Under the pieces are notes generated by a model. That model was not told the origin of the DNA. It saw nothing but the letters and a program-made list of their open reading frames with translations, and did not search any database. The position numbers and the translations under genes were made by a program. From an uncultured Dorea sp. (lineage in GTDB: Bacteria; Bacillota; Clostridia; Lachnospirales; Lachnospiraceae), in contig CAJTZE010000048.1 of assembly GCA_910584265.1 (NCBI GenBank), positions 1-24,698 of the forward strand: a stretch of 24,698 bases of DNA. Direction: 5' to 3'. Below are positions 1 to 7,832 of the stretch, piece after piece (positions within the stretch are counted from its first letter, which is position 1; the number at the start of each line of letters is the position of its first letter).

Positions 1-58
1 TTGTAACTATTAACCAGTAGTCATTCTTGACTACACCATTATTATACTAGGAGGAGTT

Positions 59-1078
59 ATGCTGTACAATTATTTGAAAGGAACAGGGATCCGGCTGTCA
101 GCGGTAACGCTGGGAAGCTCTACCTTTGGAGACCAGCTGAATGAGGAGGAGTCCTGGCGGATCATGGAGCACGCAGTGGAAGCAGGGATCAATAGCATTG
201 ATACAGGAGATGTCTACTGCGGCGGAAGAAGTGAGGAGATCATCGGTAAATTTTTAAAACGCCCGGGCATGCGCCGTAAAGTAGTACTGGGGACCAAAAT
301 GGATCTTCCCACAGGTACGGGAGTGAATGATCAGGGAGCATCGCGGCTGCATATCATGGAGGCTTTGGAGGCATCCCTTAAACGTCTCCAAACGGATTAT
401 GTGGATATCTATTATATCCATCATCCCGACCGGAATACGCCTATGGAGGAAACTCTGACGGCGATGAATGATCTGGTGAGGAGCGGAAAGGTGCGTTACA
501 TTGGATTTTCCAACTATTCGGCTTGGGAGGCCTGTGATCTGCTGTGGACCGCAAAGTATTCTCACATGATCCCGCCTGTGGCGGCTCAGAATGTGTATAA
601 CCTGATTACCAGAGGGCTGGAGGATGAGCTGGCATATTTTGTACAGAAGCATCAAATGGGACTGGTGGTATACAATCCACTGGCAGGAGGCCTGCTTACC
701 GGAAAGCACAAGAGAGGGCATCTGGCGGCCGGCACCCGCTTTGATTCGGCGATGTATCGGGAGCGGTATTGCAGTGATGCCAATTTTGATGCGGTAGAAG
801 CGCTTGAAAAGATTGCATATGAAGCGGGCATGACGCTCCTTGAGCTTGCAGTACGATTCAGTGTTTCTCGCGGCTATGTGGATTCGGTGCTGATGGGATT
901 TTCACGGAACAGCCAGCTGGAGGAAAATCTGCGGCTTGTGGAAAAGGGAGCATTGGCGGCAGACATATTACAGGCCTGTGACCGCGTCTGGAAAAAATTG
1001 AAAGGAGATACCTATGGATATTTTATTCCACAGAAGGGTGCGAAAGGAGTCCGCTATACAGGTTCGCTAAAAGGATAA
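59..1078 (+). CDS. Aldo/keto reductase
   Basis: A 339-residue NAD(P)H-dependent oxidoreductase of the aldo/keto reductase superfamily, close to the usual 310-340 residues. It opens with the typical first strands (GTGIRLSAVTLGSSTFG). The catalytic tetrad is visible: Asp48 and Tyr53 in DTGDVY, Lys80 in LGTK, and His121 in IYYIHHPD. The segment GRSEEIIG after the Tyr is also characteristic. The start is preceded by AGGAGGAG with good spacing. It lies 15 bp before the TRAP transporter genes, so it is probably co-transcribed with them and acts on a carbonyl or hydroxyl intermediate of the imported substrate (inference). The cytoplasmic reaction is a reversible aldehyde/ketone-alcohol conversion; the substrate is not readable from sequence. 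The operon may begin outside the window, as no convincing promoter lies in bases 1-58. Confidence 0.93.
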   Translation: MLYNYLKGTGIRLSAVTLGSSTFGDQLNEEESWRIMEHAVEAGINSIDTGDVYCGGRSEEIIGKFLKRPGMRRKVVLGTKMDLPTGTGVNDQGASRLHIMEALEASLKRLQTDYVDIYYIHHPDRNTPMEETLTAMNDLVRSGKVRYIGFSNYSAWEACDLLWTAKYSHMIPPVAAQNVYNLITRGLEDELAYFVQKHQMGLVVYNPLAGGLLTGKHKRGHLAAGTRFDSAMYRERYCSDANFDAVEALEKIAYEAGMTLLELAVRFSVSRGYVDSVLMGFSRNSQLEENLRLVEKGALAADILQACDRVWKKLKGDTYGYFIPQKGAKGVRYTGSLKG

Positions 1079-1093
1079 GAGAGGAGGAAACTT

Positions 1094-1579
1094 ATGAAGA
1101 AAATTTTGGACAAAATGGAACGGGTGATCTGTGCTGTCTGTATGGCATTGTTTGTTGTAATCGCTGTATTGATCGCGGTACAGGTTTTTACCCGCTATGT
1201 GCTGTCTAATACGCTGTCCTGGTCGGAGCAGGCGGCGCGGGGAGCATTTATCTGGATGATCATGCTTTACAGCGGAGTTCTGGTACGTAAGGGAGGCAAT
1301 CTGGGATTTGACATTATGACGCAGAAGCTGCCGTCAAAGCTGAAACATCTGTGCAGTTTTTTTGCGGAAATCATTATTCTGCTATTTTCCGCTTACTGGT
1401 TTTATCAAAGCTTTCAGCTGTGTTTATCTTTTCAGGATTTCAGCTTCTCCGGGTTGAAGGTTCCTTATAATGCAATCTATGCGGCAGAGCCTGCGGGCGC
1501 TTTCCTGATCGCTGTCTATACACTGGAGCTGATCCTATGCCATATTCAGGATATTTTGAGAAAGGGGGCGGAAGCATGA
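1094..1579 (+). CDS. dctQ: TRAP transporter small permease (DctQ family)
   Basis: A 161-residue integral membrane protein with four hydrophobic segments (about residues 15-35, 48-68, 88-108 and 130-150). This is the length and topology of DctQ, the small subunit of tripartite ATP-independent periplasmic transporters. The motif RYVLSNTLSWSEQAARGAFIWMIMLYSGVLVRKGGNLGFD matches the family pattern of a Ser-Trp-x-Glu-x-x-x-R segment followed by hydrophobic residues; it is broken here as RYVLSNTLSWSEQAARG then the second membrane span. Family knowledge: it pairs with DctM to form the Na+-coupled membrane module fed by the DctP receptor. GAGGAGG precedes the start. Its stop overlaps the DctM start as ATGA, indicating translational coupling. 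Confidence 0.93.
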   Translation: MKKILDKMERVICAVCMALFVVIAVLIAVQVFTRYVLSNTLSWSEQAARGAFIWMIMLYSGVLVRKGGNLGFDIMTQKLPSKLKHLCSFFAEIIILLFSAYWFYQSFQLCLSFQDFSFSGLKVPYNAIYAAEPAGAFLIAVYTLELILCHIQDILRKGAEA

Positions 1580-2847
1580 TTTTACTGGTTGTAGTTTTAT
1601 TCTGTATTCTGCTGGTACTGGGAGTTCCGGTGGCCTATAGCATGGCTGTTTCATCTATTGTGGTGATCGTTGCCGATCCGGCTCTGCCCAGTACGATTAT
1701 GGCACAGAAAATATTTACTTCGCTGGATTCCTTTTCATTTATTGCAATTCCGCTGTTTATGATGGCGGGTTCGCTGATGAATGCATCCGGTATCACAGAG
1801 AAGCTGATTGAATTCTGCCGGGCGCTGGTAGGGCACCTAAAGGGCGGCCTGGCACATGCGACGGTCATTACTGGAATGCTGATGGCAGGCGTGTCCGGTT
1901 CTTCCGTAGCGGACAGTTCGGCTATTGCTACCGTGATGGTTCCTTCTCTGGAAAAGGAAGGGTATGACAGAGGCTTTGCCTGCGCCCTGATATCATCTGC
2001 CGGGTCGCTGGGGCCGATTATTCCGCCGAGCATTATTATGATCGTGTATTCCGGCGTAGTGTCAATTTCCATTGGAAAGCTGTTTATGGCAGGACTTGTA
2101 CCGGGTATTCTGCTTGGGATCGGAATGATGATCTACAATTATTTTTATGCGAAGAAGCATCAGATTCCACAGACAAAGTTTGCGGGTGTTGAGAATATCG
2201 GCCGTACATTCCTAAAATGTGCCGGAGCGCTGGTTATGCCGTTTATCATTCTGGGCGGAATCATATCCGGTATTGTAACAGCCACAGAATCCGGTATTCT
2301 GGCAGTAATCTATGGTATAATCTACGGATTTTTTACTAAGAATCTGACGGTGAAAAAGCTGAAAGAGTGTGTACACGATGCGGTCGGCAGCTCTGCACAG
2401 CCGATGATCATCATAGCGTTTGCATCTTTGTTCGGCTATGTGCTGACTTATTACGGCTTAGGCAGTCTGGTAGGAAACTTTATGATGTCTATTACTACAA
2501 ATAAGTATATCGTACTGCTGCTGATATTTGCCATTATTTACATCGCAGGCATGTTTATTGAATCCACGGCGATCCTGCTGATCCTGGTGCCGGTGTTTTC
2601 GCCGCTGATACCGCTGTTTAACTTTGATCCGCTGCACTTTGCCATTGTATGCATTGTCTCTCTGGTACTGGGAGGAATCTCACCGCCGGTAGGGATTGTC
2701 ATGTATGTGGTATCCAGCGTGACAAAAACAGATCTGTCCAGGATCATCCGCCATATCTGGCCGTTTGTATTAATCTTTACAGCGGGTGTAATGCTGGTGA
2801 TCTTTGTGCCGCAGATCGCTTTATTTTTTCCGAGTCTTCTTTATTGA
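1576..2847 (+). CDS. dctM: TRAP transporter large permease (DctM family)
   Basis: A 423-residue, very hydrophobic protein with about 11-12 predicted membrane spans, the size of DctM, the substrate-translocating large subunit. Family hallmarks include GVPVAYSMA near the N-terminus, PLFMMAGSLM, GVSGSSVADSSAIATVMVP and SLGPIIPPSIIMIVYS in the centre, and GGISPPVG near the C-terminus. An open frame extends upstream to 1537, but the ATG at 1576 is chosen: it follows AAAGGGGGCGG, overlaps the dctQ stop as ATGA, and gives the expected N-terminus MILLVVVLFCILL. It works with the preceding small subunit and the following receptor lipoprotein. Confidence in the family is high; substrate specificity is unknown. 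Confidence 0.95.
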   Translation: MILLVVVLFCILLVLGVPVAYSMAVSSIVVIVADPALPSTIMAQKIFTSLDSFSFIAIPLFMMAGSLMNASGITEKLIEFCRALVGHLKGGLAHATVITGMLMAGVSGSSVADSSAIATVMVPSLEKEGYDRGFACALISSAGSLGPIIPPSIIMIVYSGVVSISIGKLFMAGLVPGILLGIGMMIYNYFYAKKHQIPQTKFAGVENIGRTFLKCAGALVMPFIILGGIISGIVTATESGILAVIYGIIYGFFTKNLTVKKLKECVHDAVGSSAQPMIIIAFASLFGYVLTYYGLGSLVGNFMMSITTNKYIVLLLIFAIIYIAGMFIESTAILLILVPVFSPLIPLFNFDPLHFAIVCIVSLVLGGISPPVGIVMYVVSSVTKTDLSRIIRHIWPFVLIFTAGVMLVIFVPQIALFFPSLLY

Positions 2848-2907
2848 AACCATGTTTCAGTGAGAGGTATATAAACCCACATTCATTTATGAAAGGAGAA
2901 AAAGAAA

Positions 2908-3957
2908 ATGAGAAACTTAAGGAAACGTGCAGCAATGATGTTATGTGTAGTGCTGAGTATCGGCATTCTGGCGGGATGCTCCGGCGGAGGCGGCTCAGAT
3001 CCGGCACAGAAGGAGCAGGAGAATACGTCAAAGGAGGCCTCCTATAATTTGAAATTTGCCTATACATTAGCTACCGATCATGATCTGAGCCTGGCATTTG
3101 AGCAGTTTGCCAAGGATGTGTCCGAGGCGACTGACGGAAATGTGGAGATTACCACTTATCCGGCGGGCTCTCTGGGAACACAGACCGAGAATCTGGAATC
3201 CGTTATGCAGGGTTCTTTGGATATGTGCTATGCGGACACTTCCATGCTGGTGACTTATGTGCCGGAGTATACACTGACCAGCCTGCCCTGGCTGATCACG
3301 TCCTTTGATACTGCCGACAAGATTTTCTATGAAAGTGATATTGTGGATAAGCTGGATGAGAAGCTGAGCGAAAAAACAAACATAAGCAGTATCGGCTGGG
3401 TATATCAGGGATTCCGTGCATTTTGTACGACGGTGCCTCTGACCTGTAAAGCTGACTGTGAGGGAGTGAAGATGCGCTCTCCTGAGACAGAGATTTATCT
3501 GGATACATTTTCCATGATGGGATTTTCGCCATCGGTTATCACATGGACGGAAGCGTATACAGCAATGCAGTCAGGTGTAGTGGACGGAGTGGATACCATC
3601 AAATCCTCCATTTTGAGCTACGGCTTCCCCGAGATCGGCAAATATGTCTGGAATTCCAACCACATGTTTTCAACGGCGGGTATCGTTATGAACAATGATG
3701 TGCTGGCCGGGATGCCTCAGGAGTATCAGGACGCTATTTTCGACTGCTGGAGTGAGGTGACAGAGTGGTTCAATCAGGATGAAAAGAACCGGGATGCAGA
3801 TTATGAAAAGCAGTTTGAGGAGGCAGGCGCTGAGGTTACTTATACTAAGGATGAGAAAGAATTCCAGGATATTTTCCATGATTACTGGTATGAAAGCGCC
3901 GAAGAAAACGGCTATACAGATCTGCTGGATGAGATGATGAAGATTATCGAGGAATAG
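2908..3957 (+). CDS. dctP: TRAP transporter substrate-binding lipoprotein (DctP family)
   Basis: A 349-residue extracytoplasmic solute receptor. The N-terminus is a lipoprotein signal: basic MRNLRKR, a hydrophobic core, then lipobox LAGC with Cys24 as lipidation site, followed by a Gly/Ser linker. The mature part starts LKFAYTLATDHD and carries DctP-family features. These include PAGSLGTQTENLESVMQG and GVKMRSPET, with Arg190 at the position of the conserved arginine that in this family usually pairs with a substrate carboxylate. TWTEAYTAMQSGVVDGVD is also present. That arginine suggests an organic-acid ligand (inference). In a Gram-positive cell it would be anchored on the outer face of the membrane. 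AAAGGAG lies upstream. The 60-bp gap after dctM holds no obvious terminator. Confidence 0.95.
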   Translation: MRNLRKRAAMMLCVVLSIGILAGCSGGGGSDPAQKEQENTSKEASYNLKFAYTLATDHDLSLAFEQFAKDVSEATDGNVEITTYPAGSLGTQTENLESVMQGSLDMCYADTSMLVTYVPEYTLTSLPWLITSFDTADKIFYESDIVDKLDEKLSEKTNISSIGWVYQGFRAFCTTVPLTCKADCEGVKMRSPETEIYLDTFSMMGFSPSVITWTEAYTAMQSGVVDGVDTIKSSILSYGFPEIGKYVWNSNHMFSTAGIVMNNDVLAGMPQEYQDAIFDCWSEVTEWFNQDEKNRDADYEKQFEEAGAEVTYTKDEKEFQDIFHDYWYESAEENGYTDLLDEMMKIIEE

Positions 3958-3991
3958 AAAACGTTATAATATAGAAAAAAGGAGACAGAAT

Positions 3992-4813
3992 ATGAAACTA
4001 TCCTATGGAATTCCTCTGTTGGATACATTGACACCGGAAAAATTTGAGGAGTATCTGATTCTTTTGAAAGACATCGGCTACGAGGGAGTGGAAGCATCGG
4101 TCTGCAATGCGGCCAAAATAGACAGGCAGATGCTTAAAGAAAAGCTGGATAAGCATGGGATGTGCTTTTCAGGATTCCGTTCCGGCGCCGTCTACGATAT
4201 GACAGGAGCGCGGTTCTCAAGCCCTGATAAGGCGGTGCGGGATAAAGCGGTAGAGATGATGAAGGCAGTGATAGACTTGTGTGAGGAATTTGACTGCCCA
4301 ATCCTCATGGGCCGGATCCAGGGGCTTTTAGAGCCGGGTGAAAAGGTATGTGAAGCAAAGCAAAGGATCAAGGATTGTATGCGCCGGACTGCTGAGTATG
4401 CGGCAAAATCGGGAACAGTGATCGCATATGAGCCGATCAACCGGTTTGAAATGGACTATAATCATACGACAAAGGAGATGGCGGCCTTTGTAAATGAGAT
4501 TAATGAGGGACTCATACATAAAGTAGGGCTTTTGATGGACATTTACCACATGGCATTGGAGGATGACTCCATTGCGGCGGCGTTCATCCGCAGCCAGAAC
4601 ATGCTGGCGCATGTGCATTTCCGAGACAGCAATAACGGTGTGCCGGGAAGTGGAAATATTGATTTTGCAGATGCGGTGAAAGTTTTGGCTGCGCTGGGAT
4701 ATCAGGGCTGGATTGCTTTGGAGGTGGCATTTGATTTCTGTGACTACGAAAAAGGCGCAAGAGATTCTATGGCCTATTTAAAACCTTTGATCGAAGCGGC
4801 AGAGAGAGATTAG
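3992..4813 (+). CDS. Sugar phosphate isomerase/epimerase-like TIM-barrel protein
   Basis: A 273-residue xylose-isomerase-like TIM barrel (AP endonuclease 2 superfamily), the size of hydroxypyruvate isomerase, 2-oxo-tetronate isomerase and ketose 3-epimerases. The metal ligands and catalytic acids can be placed: Glu147 in AYEPINRFE, Asp183 and His186 in LLMDIYHM, His209 in AHVHFRDS, and Glu244 in WIALEV. This is the same spacing as in D-tagatose/psicose 3-epimerases. HxHxRDS followed by PGSGNIDF is typical of the hydroxypyruvate isomerase and epimerase branch. AAAAGGAGA precedes the start. Between a TRAP receptor and a lyase it probably isomerises or epimerises the imported acid or sugar (inference). 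The exact reaction cannot be told from sequence. Confidence 0.88.
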   Translation: MKLSYGIPLLDTLTPEKFEEYLILLKDIGYEGVEASVCNAAKIDRQMLKEKLDKHGMCFSGFRSGAVYDMTGARFSSPDKAVRDKAVEMMKAVIDLCEEFDCPILMGRIQGLLEPGEKVCEAKQRIKDCMRRTAEYAAKSGTVIAYEPINRFEMDYNHTTKEMAAFVNEINEGLIHKVGLLMDIYHMALEDDSIAAAFIRSQNMLAHVHFRDSNNGVPGSGNIDFADAVKVLAALGYQGWIALEVAFDFCDYEKGARDSMAYLKPLIEAAERD

Positions 4814-4837
4814 TAGAAGACAGGAGATGAGAAGGAA

Positions 4838-5713
4838 ATGGATGTGAAAAAGAATGCCCGCTTACGGGAACTGATGGAGCGGCCAGGATTGATCGCGGCA
4901 CCGGGCTGTCATGACGGAATCGGTGCCCGGATCATACAGAAGCTTGGGTTTGATGTCTGCTATATGGGAGGCAACGGTACCATGAGCAGTTATTTAGGAA
5001 GACCGGATATCGGTCTTGGGACAGCAACAGAGATGATCACAAGAGCCCGTTATCTGGCGGAATGTATTGATATACCTCTGATCTGCGACGCAGATACAGG
5101 CTATGGTAATCTGAACAACGTATGGAGGACAGTGCGTGATTATGAGGCGGCGGGAGTCAGCGGAATCCATATAGAGGATCAGACCATGCCTAAGAAATGC
5201 GGAGCCATGGAAGGAGTGACGGTGGTTCCGGCAGAGGAGATCTGTGACAAAATTGCGATTGCCGTAAAGGCAAGAAAGGATCCCAATTTCATGATCATTG
5301 CCAGGACGGACTGCTTCCGGACTCTGGGGACAGACGAGGTGATCCGGCGCTGCAATATGATGGCAGATGCAGGAGCTGATATGGTCATGCCGGAGAATCT
5401 GATCCTTAAGGAGGATATGCTGAAGGTCACAAATGGAATTAAGAATTGTCCGATTCTGGCTGATGTGTGTGAATTTACTACCGGACAGATCTACAGTGAT
5501 GAAGAACTGCTTGCAATGGGCTATAAGCTGGTGATTCATCCGCTGGCCTCTGTGTTGTTTGAGGCCCGTGCGCTGACGGAGTTATATACCTATTATAAAG
5601 AGCATGGAACGACACTGGGGCTGGCAGAGCAGGGATTGTTTATGCCGAGGCCGGAATATCAGGATTTGGTGGGATATTCGCAGGAAATGGGGATTAGAAG
5701 CTTGTTAGATTAG
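4838..5713 (+). CDS. Isocitrate lyase / PEP mutase superfamily protein
   Basis: A 291-residue cytoplasmic enzyme of the isocitrate lyase/PEP mutase superfamily, in the length range of 2-methylisocitrate lyase, oxaloacetate decarboxylase and carboxyphosphonoenolpyruvate mutase. Visible motifs are APGCHDGIGARI near the N-terminus, the metal-binding DADTGYGN (Asp84, Asp86), GIHIEDQ (Glu113, Asp114), the loop PKKCG (Cys121) and IIARTD. The loop normally reads K-K/R-C-G-H in lyases of this family, but here the residue after CG is Ala (Ala123), so the chemistry may differ. It ends the operon: a hairpin follows at 5730-5760. Likely role: C-C bond cleavage or decarboxylation of a 2-oxo or hydroxy acid made by the upstream enzymes (inference). 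Confidence 0.88.
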   Translation: MDVKKNARLRELMERPGLIAAPGCHDGIGARIIQKLGFDVCYMGGNGTMSSYLGRPDIGLGTATEMITRARYLAECIDIPLICDADTGYGNLNNVWRTVRDYEAAGVSGIHIEDQTMPKKCGAMEGVTVVPAEEICDKIAIAVKARKDPNFMIIARTDCFRTLGTDEVIRRCNMMADAGADMVMPENLILKEDMLKVTNGIKNCPILADVCEFTTGQIYSDEELLAMGYKLVIHPLASVLFEARALTELYTYYKEHGTTLGLAEQGLFMPRPEYQDLVGYSQEMGIRSLLD

Positions 5714-5729
5714 TGTATAAAAGGGAGGA

Positions 5730-5760
5730 TGCCGGGTTACCGCTTTCGCAGCACCCGGCA
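5730..5760 (+). terminator. GC-rich hairpin after the catabolic operon
   Basis: TGCCGGGT pairs with ACCCGGCA, a perfect 8-bp GC-rich stem with a 15-base loop, starting 16 bases after the lyase stop codon. It lacks a clear T-run, so it may be a weak or factor-assisted terminator or an mRNA-stabilising 3' hairpin. Confidence 0.5.
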
Positions 5761-5975
5761 CGTATTATGAAAAAGCTTATTCTAAAGTATGAAATACTTA
5801 ACGTCAATGGTAATATTTGTTGTTTCCTTTGATGATATTAGTATACGTCATACCTGTGAAGAAAAAATGTTGAATAAATGAAAGATTTTTAAAAATAAAA
5901 TGAACAAATTGTGAACGATACAATGGAAACGGAAGTCTTTAGAATTTGTTAAAAAAACCTTTTATAAATTTTAAG
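5761..5975. other. AT-rich intergenic region without a recognised gene
   Basis: This is the body of a 347-bp gap between the catabolic operon and the glycosyltransferase. It holds a small perfect hairpin at 5785-5799 (AAGTAT, loop GAA, ATACTT) and becomes strongly A/T-rich towards 5940. I see no open frame with a ribosome-binding site and no riboswitch-like fold that I recognise. Regulatory function is possible but not shown. Confidence 0.5.
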
Positions 5976-6004
5976 TTGGAAAATAAAATGGAATGATATA
6001 TACT
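5976..6004 (+). promoter_or_regulatory. Sigma-A-type promoter for the glycosyltransferase
   Basis: TTGGAA (5976-5981) and TATACT (5999-6004) are separated by exactly 17 bases in A/T-rich DNA. They lie about 57 bp upstream of the glycosyltransferase start, which has AGGAGG at 6048-6053. The match to the consensus is read directly; activity is inferred. Confidence 0.6.
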
Positions 6005-6060
6005 AGTGAATAACGTGACGAAGACGAGGCAGAATATTCTGCACAGCAGGAGGAAAAGGT

Positions 6061-7077
6061 ATGAAGTACATTTCGTTTGCAATTCCATGTTATAATTCAC
6101 AGGAATATATGGCTCATGCTATTGAGAGTATCCTTCCCGGCGGCGAGGATGTGGAAATTATTATCGTAAATGACGGTTCGAGAGATGATACGTTAAAGAT
6201 TGCGAGGGAATATGAGAAGAAGTATCCAGAGATCATCTGTGTGATTGATAAGGAAAACGGAGGACACGGAGATGCAGTAAATGCCGGGCTTAAGAAGGCC
6301 TCCGGAAAATATTTTAAGGTTGTAGACAGCGACGACTGGGTGAGGGAGCAGTCCCTGTATCATATTCTTGAGGTTTTTAAGGATATGGAAAACAATGAGC
6401 AGGAAGTGGACATGCTTATCGCGAATTATGTCTATGAGAAAGAGGGGGCGTCCCATAAGAAGGTTATCCATTACCGCAATGCGCTTCCTCAGGATACTAT
6501 ATTTAGGTGGTCGGATGTGGGACATTTTCATCTGGATCAGTATATATTGATGCATTCGGTGATCTATCGGACGGATCTGCTGAAGCTGTGCCAGCTGGAG
6601 CTTCCAAAGCATACCTTCTATGTGGATAATATTTATGTATATTATCCGCTCCCTCATGTGAGGAAGCTGTATTATATGGATGAAGATTTTTACCGCTATT
6701 ATATAGGGCGGGAGGACCAATCGGTAAATGAGAAGGTGATGATCAAACGGGTTGACCAGCAGATATTCGTGACGAAACGGATGATTGATATGTATCAGAT
6801 GCGGGAGATCAATAATAAAAAGCTGCGCTCTTACATGCAGAAATATCTGGCGATCATGATGACTGTCTCTTCTATTTTATGTATCCGTTCTAAGGATGCG
6901 GAGAATCTGGAAAAGAAAAAAGAGTTGTGGAAATATCTAAAGCAGAAGGACCGCAAGACATTTTTCCATATCCGCTACGGGATTCTTGGACAGAGCATGA
7001 ATCTGCCAGGCAGGTCCGGGCGCAGGATGTCATCGCTGGCATATCTGATGGCAAGGAAAATTATTGGATTTAACTAA
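6061..7077 (+). CDS. Family 2 glycosyltransferase
   Basis: A 338-residue GT-A fold glycosyltransferase (GT2). The N-terminal half contains the nucleotide-sugar binding signature: SFAIPCYNSQEYM, IIIVNDGSRDDT with Asp38, GGHGDAVNAGLKKASGKYFKVVDSDDW with the metal-binding Asp-x-Asp at residues 89-91. These are separated here by short spacers. The C-terminal 150 residues are basic and less conserved, with no clear membrane span, so it may act at the inner face of the membrane on cell-wall or capsular polysaccharide (inference). It has its own promoter and an AGGAGG site and stands alone rather than in a polysaccharide cluster. The acceptor and sugar donor are not readable. Confidence 0.92.
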   Translation: MKYISFAIPCYNSQEYMAHAIESILPGGEDVEIIIVNDGSRDDTLKIAREYEKKYPEIICVIDKENGGHGDAVNAGLKKASGKYFKVVDSDDWVREQSLYHILEVFKDMENNEQEVDMLIANYVYEKEGASHKKVIHYRNALPQDTIFRWSDVGHFHLDQYILMHSVIYRTDLLKLCQLELPKHTFYVDNIYVYYPLPHVRKLYYMDEDFYRYYIGREDQSVNEKVMIKRVDQQIFVTKRMIDMYQMREINNKKLRSYMQKYLAIMMTVSSILCIRSKDAENLEKKKELWKYLKQKDRKTFFHIRYGILGQSMNLPGRSGRRMSSLAYLMARKIIGFN

Positions 7078-7132
7078 CATGTATATTTTATCTGTCATGC
7101 GGTATACTAATCAAAAAAGAGGAGTGTGCAGC

Positions 7133-7747
7133 ATGGCAGTTGATTTTAACACAAGTAAGACAAAAGAGAATCTAATGAAGGCATTTGCAGGAGAGAGCCA
7201 GGCTAGAAACCGATATACGATTGCGGCAGAGACAGCAAGGAAACAGGGATTGCAGGCAGTTGAGAAGCTGTTTTTGTTTACTGCGGAGCAGGAGCGGGCG
7301 CATGCAGAGATCTATTATAATCTTTTGAAGAAATCAGAAGGAACCAATATCGATATCTGCGGCGGATTTCCGGTAGATACATTTGATTCTCTGCTGGAGC
7401 TTGTGAAAGCGGCAGAGCATAATGAGACAGAGGAATATGAGGATGTGTATCAGGCATTCGGGGATACTGCGAAGGAAGAGGGATTCTATGAAGCGGCATC
7501 TGCATTTTATCAGATTGCGAAGGTAGAGCATGTGCATGCAGAACGTTTCCGCTATATTAAAGAACTGTTGGAAAAGAAGGAGTATTTTGAAAAGCCGGGA
7601 AATGGTACATGGATGTGCCTGAACTGCGGGTATATCCACGAGGGCGGCAAGGTGCCGGCAGTCTGCCCGGTGTGCAGTCATGATAAGGGATATTTTATTC
7701 CATTAGAGATTGCGCCATATACCTGTTCTGAAATTGCCGGAGTTTAA
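7133..7747 (+). CDS. rbr: Rubrerythrin
   Basis: A 204-residue rubrerythrin, a peroxide-reducing di-iron protein of anaerobes that acts in the cytoplasm. The N-terminal ferritin-like four-helix domain carries the Glu and ExxH ligands: FAGESQARNRY, FTAEQERAHAEIYY, and VEHVHAERF near residue 135. The C-terminal rubredoxin-like domain has two Cys pairs, CLNCG and CPVC, binding one iron. The open frame continues upstream to 7064, overlapping the glycosyltransferase. The ATG at 7133 is preferred because it gives the canonical N-terminus (MAVDFNTSKTKENLMKAFAG) and follows AGAGGAG. A TATACT at 7103-7108 could be its -10 box, but I find no good -35. Confidence 0.96.
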   Translation: MAVDFNTSKTKENLMKAFAGESQARNRYTIAAETARKQGLQAVEKLFLFTAEQERAHAEIYYNLLKKSEGTNIDICGGFPVDTFDSLLELVKAAEHNETEEYEDVYQAFGDTAKEEGFYEAASAFYQIAKVEHVHAERFRYIKELLEKKEYFEKPGNGTWMCLNCGYIHEGGKVPAVCPVCSHDKGYFIPLEIAPYTCSEIAGV

Positions 7748-7794
7748 TTAGAATTTTGTTTTGGAACCGTTGTTCTGAAATTGCGGGAGATCAA
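7724..7794 (+). repeat. Short tandem duplication of the rubrerythrin 3' end
   Basis: The last 24 bases of rbr (7724-7747, from TGTTCTGAAATTGC through the stop) recur 47 bp downstream at 7771-7794 with 21 of 24 bases identical. The second copy is non-coding and sits just ahead of the protease gene, so it looks like a small duplication scar. Confidence 0.7.
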
Positions 7795-7832
7795 GTAAGA
7801 TAATAGAAAGAGCAGGAAAGAAGAGTATTTAT

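Noticed and set aside
28..48. TTGACT and TATACT ahead of the first gene, as a promoter
   Set aside because: The two boxes are only 9 bases apart, far too close, and the -10 would lie 10 bases from the start codon. The operon may begin upstream of the window.
1635..2072. Long - strand open frame inside dctM
   Set aside because: Antisense shadow of a well-conserved membrane protein gene; no ribosome site or family match. The same applies to the other antisense frames in regions 1-3.
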